Shown here one piece after another: positions 22,201 to 34,200 of a stretch of 64,000 nucleotides of DNA. The position numbers and the translations under genes were made by a program. Each line of letters begins with the position of its first letter. The first letter of the stretch is position 1. The notes below the pieces were generated by a model that did no database searches, was not told where the DNA came from, and saw nothing but the letters and a program-made list of their open reading frames with translations. This stretch comes from Epiperipatus broadwayi (Eukaryota > Onychophora > Udeonychophora > Euonychophora > Peripatidae), in assembly GCA_028023455.1 (NCBI GenBank), contig JAQFVV010006197.1, forward strand, positions 14,567,254-14,631,253, given 5' to 3'.

Positions 22201-25200
22201 CGTTTTAGAGACGCGATGACCCATTCCGCCATGAAATTTCCGGATTCTTCAGGGTTGAAATTAACCCCAGTCGTCCTACACAAGCGGGCATAATGGGTGC
22301 TCCCGTAGGATTTGACAATGTCATGCAGCCAGCCGGCAAAACTGCGACACGGACCGCTTGTCCCTGGTTATGCTTATGTGACACCTTACTTCGTCGGGCC
22401 GATGGCAGAGACCAGCCCGACATCCTTATAAACTCATTCACAGCATTGCAGTTTCGATATACTGCCATTCCATATCGCCTTTCTAAAGCGTACCACGTGT
22501 TCCTTTACTTCGTTTTATTATTCTATATATCACTCCGCCTCTGCATTATCTTCATAATTCACTCTCAAATAAGTGTTTGCCCTTAGTAATAAATAAATAT
22601 TTTAATTAAATAAATATATGTCTGCCGCTACTCTTAAATCTTGCTTTAGACTCTTGCATTGCAAAGGTATAAATTCCCCAAGGCATGCATTAGAATTTTA
22701 GGTAGCTAGATTACGCTTTCAAATAAATGTATTCCTTTTGTAAACATTTCAGTATCGGAAATACCGCTACTGAAATTCTCAATATAAAATACTGTCTAAA
22801 TAAATAAATGTACTCTTTAAAATATAATCATGGCGCAAATCCCGCTACTGAAGCTGTTAGTCCATAAAATATTATTACTGATTGTTTTATTAAAATGTAT
22901 TAATAAATAATTTTAAACTATACGTCTGCAATTACGTTTCATTTATTCGATACCCATTCTATCTAATATTTCCTCGATTATGTAAATATGAATGTTTAAT
23001 TAATATTAGTTTGATTATTGGCTAACTCGAGAATAAAATCATGAGTCTTTTGCATATCCCTGACCACCGTGCCTAAGGAAATATTTACTAATGTCGCATC
23101 AGATGCGTTGTTTCGTGGATTGTATTGTGGAACCGATAAACTATGTTCGAACTCAGTACCACGGGTGGCTTCGCTACTCGATGGTGCTGCTGTTCTGTAT
23201 GGTGGTCGAATTCTGCACTATGTTTACGAGTCACACGTTTTCTGATCGTTACAATATATAGTGAGAAAATTTCATTTTAAAATTTAAAAAAGTCATAATA
23301 TATTTATTAACTTACTAAATTATAAATAATTTCATGTCATAAAATTTTAACTAATTCATAAATATTTTTCATTATGAATACAATTATACTGTAGACTGAA
23401 TTCTAAATGTTTACTTTTCTTTTCATCAAATACTGCAATTCTTAAAAACTCGTTAAATTGAATATTATGAAAATGTAACCATTAAAGTTCAAAAGTTTTA
23501 TAATGCACTAAGCATGGTTTCAGCATATTATTTCCAGAATCCTAGTGCTGTGATTTTGGCAGTAATTGGCCAAAAGCATGCTCAGTGCAATATAAAACTT
23601 TTGAACTTTGATGGTTACCACCTTTTCATAATACCCAATTATAACAAATTTTTTAAAATTACAGTATATTGAATTGGAAAACAACTGGTTTAGTAAAGTA
23701 TATATATATAAGTGTGAAATTGTATTTTTTGTTCTTTTTTCAAAACAAAATGAATAAAACTTACCATTAAACACCCTAAAAATAGCATCACAAACAAATT
23801 TATATTGGCTCTATATATGAAAAAAAAAACATATTAATATTAAATAATCAATATATGTGATAGTCAGAATGATGAAAATAATATAATTTAATTAATTCAT
23901 TTTATTTAAAATAATGCATTCTACAGAACACATTGTGACAACAACAACAAAAAATAAAGCAACAACACAACTATAGGAGTAAATCATATATTTTTCATGT
24001 ACAAATATAAACATATAAATCCCTCACATGCATATATCTGTGCAGTCATTCATAAATTTACTGAACTATACTTATACACATTATATTTTTATTTTATTTC
24101 ATTCATAATAAAATAAGTATCCACACACTGATAAAAAGCATTATGTAATCTCCAAAGCCTATGTAATACAGATTTTAAATTAAATTCTAAACATTCAATG
24201 TAATATGTTCTAAGTTTCAAGTACATGTTAAGAACATAGAAGGAAATTTTTGTTATACACCTTACTATAATAATTTGTTTTTGAATTACTTCTGCCTGCA
24301 ATAAATTTTATATCTTTAAGATTACTTAATATTTTTAAAGAAAGATAAAAATAAATTAAAAAATGTTAAATCAACTAATTTTAAATAGGCCATTTCAAAA
24401 TTTGATTTTTATGAATTCTTTGATAATTGAAATAAAAAAATAAAAAAATCCAAAAATCCAGGCAGTTTTAAGAGACAAAAAAAAAAAAATTAAAAGAGAA
24501 ATTAAAAAATGTTTTAAAATCATAAAAACAAGTTATAGCTCATATATATAAGAGCAACTTTTAGTGAACAACATTCATTTCAAAGAAAACATACCATCAT
24601 CAATTTCTCAAAATAAAAAAAAAACTAATTTGAAAATTATAAAAATGATTTATGTTACAATTTAGAAAAGAAGAATGATATGTAAACAGTTATAAATAAA
24701 TAAAATAGTCTAATAATTAATATTCTTTCTATTTTTAATTATTTTCATTAGATATAAATTTATTTAATATACTAGTTATTAAGTATATTGAATATCACCA
24801 TTAAATTCAAATAACTAAACACATGTAATACAAACTACAAACTATAACGTACCACTGTCTGAATTAACATAGCTCTTTGATCTCTCATCGATCGAACAAT
24901 ATCTAAAGGATAAACAGGTTCATTAGCTTCTATAAGACACATTGCTGTTTCCATAAGGATTAACACACCAGTTCGACCAATCCCTGCACTATAAAAAAAA
25001 ACACCATATACTTCATAATTTAGTTAAAAAAATAAGTTGACATTAAAATAAATTATAAAAAAAATAAATGTTTTCTGAAATGATTTTTTTAAAAATAACA
25101 TATTAATGTATATGGCAAAATAAGCTTTAACAATTGTATTATAAATAATAAATTGCATAACCAATTTTAACATTTTGTTTATATTAATTCTTTACTGCAT

Positions 25201-28200
25201 GCATGAACTTTGAATTTTTTTAAAATAACATGTGCACAAATAACTAATAATGTTAAATTAAATCTACAACTATTTATTTATTTCAGATTGCTCTTACATA
25301 AAAAAATAATTGTAGATATAATTAAACATCAATGTATAAAATAAATAATGTTTTCTATTATCATGAAAACAAAACTGACTTAATGCAATAAAAAAATACA
25401 TATTTAAAGTTAGAAACATGAATTCTGTTTAAATAAATGCAGAAATATATATTCACGAAATAAAAAAATACATTATTATAATTAATAAAAAAGCACACCA
25501 ACTTCACAAATAATAATAATAATAATATAATAATAAAAAGTACTTAATATTCTTAATATTTATGACAAATTCTTTAAAATGATATCTTAATTTCTGAAAT
25601 TTTATTTATAATACAGTTTTTAATGGGAAAATTGAAAAACAAAAACAAATCTTTTATGTTTTCCTGAAGATTTGTGAGGATGGTAATTTAGTTATATTTA
25701 TATATTGGACTATTTCCATCATCTAATATTAAGTATTGAATGTCTTTATAAAAAAAATATTTTCATCTAAATTTTCAAATTACATTCAACTGTTAGTAAT
25801 AGTACACAGGTTAGTATATGCACAATGTTTCAAGAGGTATTATTCTCCTCTTTTCTTCAAGTGTTGCTGACCTGACCAGAGACAATAGTAGCATGGGAAT
25901 CAAAACTGGACCCTTAGATTCTTGAATATTGAATTTTAAAATAATGCTCTAACCAAGTGAACCATCCTGCCAAGGGCAACAGTCAGTAGAAATTTCATAT
26001 ACTTATCTATGAGGTTCCTCTTGATTTCTTCACTTTTTCCTAAAAGAAAAATTGATTAGTGATTTCCATACACTATGTATAGTCACACCAAGTTGGCTTA
26101 TGGAATTATTCACCATAGCCATGTAAGCAATTTCTTTGAATTTTCTTCTTTATATCTTTTCCATTCTATCCAATATTTTTGTATTTTCACAATTGAACAA
26201 TGTTCATTGGTACATACATAGTCTGTTACCTTAGACATATTTGTTTTCTCTCTTCTAATCATCAGTTTGTGCTCACGCAATTGCTTTTCAATGGGGCAAT
26301 TGGTCTCACCAATATACATTCTTCCACATTCACATGGTATTTCATAGATGCAGTTTTTGCTTTTCAGCATTTCAAGTTTAGACAGAATTTCTTGGAGTCT
26401 GGTATATTCTGAAAAGCTGTTCTGCTGTTATACTCATTGCATGTTCTCCTTAATTTGTCTGCTATTTTTAGTTTATATGGCTATACTATAGTACCAATAA
26501 TTTTTTTTGATGGTTCTTTTTGTTGTCTATTTAAGGTTTTCTTAATAACAGCCGATGGATAACCATTTTTCATAAGAATTTGTTCTATATAGATCTTTTG
26601 TGAAGAAGCATTGTCTATTGTAAAAAAAAAAAAATTAAATGGTGATAATAGCTTACAAACAAGAACAACTCTTCCTAGTGATAATATAATGGATCTATTA
26701 TCATTCTGCATAACAACAACTTACTTTCAATATAACACAGAATTCTTCCAATAAAATCAAAGAATGGTTATAGAGTCACCATTGTCACCCCTGATTAGTA
26801 ATATTTATATGAAAGAACTTGAAACCATAGCCATAAATATTCACCTAAAATTTGACTTCGCTATGTTGATGATACATTTGTTGTATGGTTACATAATGGA
26901 GCACTGCTACAAACTTTTTGGAAAAATATCAACAACATATCTCCTTCAATTAAATTCACAATAGAGTCAGAACAAGAACAAAAATTGGGATTCTTAGATG
27001 TTCTTGTGATAAGACTCTCTCATGGCAAATCAAAACTACAGTTTACAGAAATCTCACACATACAGAAAAATACTTAGCATATACATCCAATCACACCAGA
27101 AATACAAAAAATAGAGTTATACTATCACCATGGAACAGAGCAAAAAAGGTTTGTTTAGAAACAAGCAATTTGAGAAAGAAAAGACCTATATAGAACAAAG
27201 TCTTATGAAAATTGTCTATTCATCAGCTGTAATTAAGAAAACCTTAAAAAGACAACAAAAAGAACCATCAAAAGAAAAAAAAACAATTATTGGTATGGTA
27301 GTGTATCCATACCTACCAAAAAATAGCAGACAAATTAAGAAAAATCTGCAATCAGTATAACACCAGAACAGCTTTCCAGGGCCATAACTACACTATGAGG
27401 AATTCTAATGTCTACAAAGCCTAAATTTGAAATGCTGAAAAGCAAAAAACTGCATCTGTGAAATACCATTTAAATGCAGAAGAATGTACATTGGTAAGAC
27501 CAATCACCCCATTGAAAAGCAACTGCAAGAGCACACACTGATGATTAGAAGAGAGAAAACAGATGTGTCTAAGGTAACAGACAATATATGTACCAATGAA
27601 CATATATTCAAGTGGGAAAATACAAAAAAAAATCTGCTCACATATCTAATAAACAATGTAAGAAATTTCTACTGATTGCAATCTTGAGCAGGATGACTCA
27701 GTTGATTAGAGCATTACTTTAAAATTCAAAAAACTAAGGGTTCAGTTTTGATTCTCATGCTAGTACTGTCACTGGTTCAGCCAGTAATAACTGAAGAAGA
27801 GGAGAATAATACCTCTTGAAATGTCGTGCATATACTAACCTATGTGCTATTATTAACAATTGAATGTAATTTGAAAATTTGAATAAAATTACATTTTTCT
27901 AAAGATATTCATTACTTAATATTAGATGATAGAAATAGTCCACTATATAAATACAAACATATTTTGTAAATTACTTTTATTAAAAACAAAAGTGATATTC
28001 TTAATATCTTATAGCTATAATTAGAAAATTACATAAATAAATAAAAGTTTGGAAAGTTAAGTAAATGTAAAAAAGTGGAAATCAATAATAAAGAATTGTG
28101 TAAAAAGGAGATATTCCACCAAATTAAGTTGTACTCATTTAAAAAAAAGTGTTAATTTTTTTTTAATTTTGCTGAGAAACAATATAAAAAATTATGAATA

Positions 28201-31200
28201 GTTATGATTTTTTTTCTTTATCTATTCACTTTTCAGAACGATGTGAGAATGGAAAGGAGCAATTATAAATACTAAGATAAAGGATCAATGTTTATTGGCT
28301 TAAGAATAAACTACTGATCCTAAGAATAAGAATTCAGATTCCTTGAAAAATAAGTCCCATTGTCTTTGATGTGAATGCTTCTTATCTTAAACGAATAGAA
28401 TTTATAGATATAATGGAGTGGATTTGTGACTGTGTGCTTTTGATTTACTATATAGGAAACTAGGTATCCTTAGAAAAGATTAATTTACCTGGTATAATTT
28501 TGAAATGTTCATAATAGCATTTAATGTTATAAAGTGTAGGTTTCTTTCAATTAAAATAATTTATTATATTTTAGGGCAGTTTGAAGTATCTGAATCAAAG
28601 TTAGTTGTTTTAGAGTCTTGATTTTAACATTGTTTTATCTAATTATCAAGTTACGAAATTCTTAGCAGAATTGCAAGGCATGGCTCTTTCATGATGTCTA
28701 TCTTTCAGCTTATTTTTTGGATAAGTTACTTGCTTTGACTGACTACAGGTTAACTATTTCACATATAGAAGGCAAAAATATGCTTTTAAAAAAATTATAA
28801 AAACTCAGAGAATGGATTCAGTGAATTTTACACCATAAAATAATATAGATGGCCAAATAAAGTGAATATCCAATTATAATCCATCATAGATAACAGTTAT
28901 CTGGGTATAATTATAGATTATCATGAGATTCATAAATTAGTGATTAAGGATTTAGTCCATTTAACATGAATATGATTGGCAGCAAGCAATCCAAATAATT
29001 ATGAGAATAATTTTAAGGTCATAATTCAATAATCTTTAAAAAGTTTATTGTTTAAACAATTTCTTTCATTAATATTCCAATTTGACTACACTAAATATAA
29101 TATTAATAAAGTTGAAATAGTTCTAAACATAGTAAGTAATATATACTAAATTTAATAACATGTTCTTTATTTTCAAAAGGTTACATAAACTAAGAATATC
29201 AGTATGAGTAAATTAAGACAATGATAACTAAATTTAGTTATTTGCATAATTTTTACCTCTGCAAATAAGGCAATGAAATAATAAATAAATAAACGATTTA
29301 TCCATTTATTTATAAAAGAATAAATAAATATTGTATACCTTTTTCAATCAAGTAACAGATAAAAAATCTAAAATATTTACTTGGCAATTCATTTCTTTTT
29401 TTTAATAAGCAATAAAATGTCAAGTAAATTTAATTTTTTGATTCCCAAATGAGGAAAGAAAAAAATTATCTCAGTTCGGACATTTAAGTGAATTTGTTGT
29501 GCTCAGTCCACCCCTTTAGTGCTTGAACATTACAAGAATTGGGAATATATTATATAATTATTATTATCTATATTTATATACACTTGCTACTAATAAGTTT
29601 GAAGCTGGTATTTTAAAGCCAAATCTTTTAAAGCTTATCAATTATAAGTTAATTTATAGTATGTGCCTTAAAAGAAGTCATCTACTGTATCAAGTTTGTT
29701 AATTAATTTTGGTTACATTATGAATGAAAACTTATTATTAATAAAAATAGAAAATTAATTTTATATATTTAAATTGTTAATGATAAATATTTTTTAAAAT
29801 AAATAATATATTGTTAATAAAAAATATTTCATAAACATAGAAAAGCAATAAAATTTTCTATCATTTTAAACAGTTTCATTTAGTAGATTAATTTTAGTTT
29901 GTATACTACAAGCTAATGGCTATTTCAATGTTAATAAGCATACATTTGATATTATAGAAATTAAATAAGTAATAGTTTAGGATTTAATGTTTACAATTTT
30001 ACCACTGAATATTTTAATTTTTGAAATAATCTTAATTACAAAACTCTAAATTCTAAGCTTAATTAATAGACTGATTTGCTATTAGTCATTCACATGTGAT
30101 TTTTCTCAATACACACTTCATTTTTTTTGTTTGTTTTCTATTTCTAAACCAAAATATCAACCTTTTTTTAAAAAAAATAAAAATTTTCAATCAGCCCTGA
30201 CAGTCAGATCAAGATAATGTGCATTATTTTAGAATTGTAGTGCTCAGCAAAAGAATACATGAACATATTATAATATCACACTTTTTTACTTAAAGCACAC
30301 GAATTCATGGGTTATTAGAAAAAAATCTTAGTCTGACAAATTGTTGAATTCTATTAAGTTAAATAGTCAAATGTCACTTTATCTAATAAGCAACTAATTA
30401 TTTCATTATATAAGTTATTCTTTGTGTATATATGTGCATATTGTTATTATCAAGTACCATCTTATAAATTTTCAGAATGAACTATTATTTGTTTGGTTTT
30501 TTAAGGCTATTCAACAGCAAGTTATTTATTTCCTCTATAATCAAGCTTTCAAATCTTTATATATTTTCTAATGAAATAAACACTATCACAATATAACTAA
30601 AATAATTCAATGTGGTTTATGCTCATGTTTCAAAAAAAAAGTTGAATTATAAAAATTTACTGAGTATTCACTTATTCATTTTCTTAACTTTTTTTATGAT
30701 ACATACTTCAAAGTCTTGGGCAGTGCAGTAATTCTAAATAATCGATACATTTTCTATTCTGCTTCATCAGTTTCTAATTTTCATACCCCATAAAGTAATG
30801 AATAAGCAATTGTAAATTTTGTTTTTAAAGTTAGGCTATACTGCTAAAGATCTTTTTCTTTCTTTTCATTGCAATTCTGTTCAATATCAGATTGTGATAT
30901 ATATTTTGCATGCTAAATTTTGCTATTGAAAAATCCAAAAAAAGCAAAAAATCGTTATGACTTCAATATCTATTATCATCAATTTGAAATTTGCTATACC
31001 TGCTGCTAGAATATTAGTCTTTTTCATATTTAACTATAATTCCATCTTTTGATCATATTCTTTAAATATTTCCTAATAAATGTGTCTCCAGATTACCCAT
31101 TTATTGCTACAAGCATATCAAAAGTGTATGTTTCTTCCACCAAACCTAAATCTACATTTATCTTCCAATCTGGCTTCCTTTGTTATATAATTGTGAGAAA

Positions 31201-34200
31201 AGTTAAAAGGTAGGATGACAATATGTAGTAGCTCTATATAACTTCTTTCCCAATCAATCTATTTTACCATAGCTTATTTTACCTTAACTTTTAGTCCCGT
31301 ATAGAGATGTTTTGGTAGACAAATTTTCCTAGGAATATGATCAACTAAATGAAGAGCCTCACTGGAGTTCTTAACCCTAATCGTGCTGATTTCTTTATGG
31401 TATTCTGTTTTTTTTTTTAATTATATCAATAATGTTTTTTGTTAACTTTTACTGTTTTAGAATGTAAAGGTCACATCTATCTGCATGTGATATAAAAGAT
31501 AGTGCATAATTGTCTAGAAAATTTTTTTAGTTTAAAATCATAAAAAAGATTTCTTTTTTTGTAAGTAACTGAGTATTTTCTCAATAAAAATATTTTTTTA
31601 TTAAGATGGTTAATTTTCTATAAAATATATGATGCAATAACACTTACAATTTGGCAATAATTTCAAGTTTAATCTGATCCTATTTTTTTAATTAAAGGTT
31701 AAGGCACATGAGAAGTTCCTTTTATTTGTGGCTTTGCAGTATAGGTTTTTCTATATATTCCTTTTATTTTTGCTCTCTCTATCCATTGACATTTTTCATG
31801 AATCTTACTCTGTGATTTCATGAATATCCTAAAGATTGCTCTTGTTTCTTAATCTTGTTTCCATTTTCAATATCATTTGAAATATTGTTACAATATTATT
31901 CTTTGACTTTACTGGACAGCTTTCTGAAATTTACTATTCACTTTCCTTAAAAGAGAAACATCATTTTTAATTCTGGCTTCTCTACTTTTCCTTACAAGTA
32001 TCACTGAATTTTCAGGCATTTATTTTAATTTTCTTGAGTGTTTCATTTTAATCAAACTTTTCTCAAGTTCATTTTTGATTAAATTCCATTTATAATTCAA
32101 TTGTTTTTCACTTATTACATTCAAAACTCCCAATATATATATATGTTCTCCAAATTATATCAATGATATTGGATGAACCTAAAGATCTTTTTTAGATTTT
32201 TTTGAAATTTCTATAAGAAAAATTTGTTATTTATTCCACAATCAATCATTACCCATGTTTTCACTATAATATCATTTCATACTCAGGTATCAAAAATACA
32301 ATCAATATGATTCCCATGATCCCGATGTTTAAATAAACGTACACCTTTTTAAATCGATTAAAAAAAAAATCTAAAAGATTTGCTGGCTTAGCTATAAAAT
32401 GTCTGAAACATTCAATCTCCTGAAACAATACTTATTTTTCATTTCTGTGTTTTTATATAAAGTTGATTTTATTATTATTTCACAAGCATCCTGTATATAA
32501 TTGCTTCTATTTGTTGATAATATTGTGAAAGATAGATTTAAACATAAATATATTAAATCTAACCAATTAGGAGATAATTCATAATGACATCTGAAAACAA
32601 CTTCCAGCAATAAGCTACCTTGAACATCCACTCAAAATAATCTTAATATATAAATAACTTGATACATTGGACACTATGAAAAGAAGTAATTCTCCAAATT
32701 TCAGAAACTGGGATCATATTACTTTCATAACAATTATGTCAACATTTGGCAAACTAAAATGTACCTTCTTTGCCAATTTATATTAACAATTATTTCATAA
32801 GGTATCATGCTTATAATACCGAAAATGGCAATAATGCTATGGCTATAGAAATCATATATTAAATTCTTTATAGTATAATTATAATATTCTCGAATATGAT
32901 TGGTCACAGATTAGTTAAGATCAGATCACTATTATTTTTAGGAACCAGATCTTGAATAATGTTTTTTTTAAAAAAAAATACTATCTATATATAAATATAA
33001 ATATGTGAATCATTTACTATTACAATTTTTTAAAGAACCAAAATTTTTCATCATATATGTTATATAATGACAAATCTAACATAGGGCAAAAATGTTACAT
33101 TAACTTTAATACATTAAATATTTAATTATAAGTATGGCCATGAATTCCAACTTATTTATTAAGATGCACACTTATTAAAATTTACCTGCAGTGAACAACT
33201 GTAGGCTCAACCATTCCAATCCTATTCTGTCTCACTCGTAAAACAAAATTAAGGAAATCAGTGGATTCATCAGGCACTCCATGATCAGGCCAAGCTATGT
33301 ACTGCATATGAGTTATATGTCGCTCCTCATTGTTCTAAAAAAAAAAAAAAGATAAATTTATATTAATAAAGAATAAAATTAATTATATAAATTATAATTA
33401 AAAGGAAGAAAACTTTTTAAAATGGTTAGATTTTGAGTTATAATAACTAGATGTTTTAACAAATAGTAAGGTCTGAATATATTAATTTGACTCTACTTAG
33501 AACATTAAGAATTATTAAGCTAGTAGATAGAACACACAAAATAACAATCTGGAACAGGAATTATTATTTTTATATATACAAATATAGACAGATACACCAT
33601 AGTCAAATTCAATTCACTATCTATATAACTCATGTATTAATTCAGTAGTTAGTGTTAGTAATTGAATTGCATATGAAGATTTCCTGAAAAAAAAACAAAA
33701 AAAAAAAAAAAAAGAATAATATTATTACACAGCAATTTCTTAATAACTAGATACAGGTAGAAAAGAGCATAGATAAGTAATGAGCAATAGTTGAGACAAT
33801 ATCCAAAGACTTTTATGCTGCTGTTTAGAATAATGGAAAATGAAAGTTAATGGAGATAAAAATAAGTCTTTTGTGGATTCATATTTTACCTATTTCACTT
33901 TTTACAAGCATTTATAATCTATTTACTGATTTTCCTCATTAAAAAAAAAAAAAAAAGTGAAAAACAGAATTAAGCAAAATTTTAATTTCAGTTTCAAATA
34001 GATGAACTTGAGGTTGTTGATAATAGTAAAAAATCAAAAGCCTAGCTCCACCGGTCACCTATAACAGCTTTTTTTCATTATCCATTATCTAATTTATCAA
34101 GTAATAAAGTGCTTAAACTTGTTGAAACTTATTTTTACAATTGCTCAAAAATATAAATATCATCTTAAGGTATTGATAGGAAGGTTGTTTCACCAATAAT

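Larger units (their letters stand above)
25685..26735 (-). mobile_element. Penelope-like element, left copy, 3' half with GIY-YIG nuclease
   Basis: Penelope-like elements encode a telomerase-related reverse transcriptase joined to a GIY-YIG endonuclease. This minus-strand copy keeps the end: 26711-26481 holds the linker ([20 protein letters not shown]) and 26370-26110 the nuclease, with [20 protein letters not shown] containing the G-x-Y-I-G-E part of GIY-YIG. A frameshift and stop near 26470-26375 separate them. The non-coding tail runs to about 25685 and contains tRNA-like boxes and a hammerhead-like core. The right copy lies head to head 15-30 bases away. Confidence 0.85.
26750..27975 (+). 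mobile_element. Penelope-like element, right copy, reverse transcriptase to tail
   Basis: The + copy begins in the reverse transcriptase B box ([13 protein letters not shown], from 26773) and has the catalytic box [11 protein letters not shown] at about 26857-26889 in another frame. The segment [12 protein letters not shown] (about 26976) and the thumb region typical of Penelope proteins follow. 27130-27360 is the linker ([20 protein letters not shown]), then the nuclease relic at 27484-27600 ([14 protein letters not shown]). Several frameshifts and stops kill it. The tail to about 27975 is an inverted copy of the left element's tail. The pair forms an inverted repeat of roughly 0.9-1 kb arms. 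Confidence 0.87.

Noticed and set aside
22205-22586. Overlapping open frames on both strands in the GC-rich patch
   Set aside because: GC-rich DNA has fewer stop codons; neither frame shows a domain, and the block has LTR-like ends.
23520-23774. Minus-strand open frame of 84 codons overlapping exon f
   Set aside because: Its start lies on the exon f donor and its frame differs from the spliced reading of the phosphatase; the rest is intron and hairpin.
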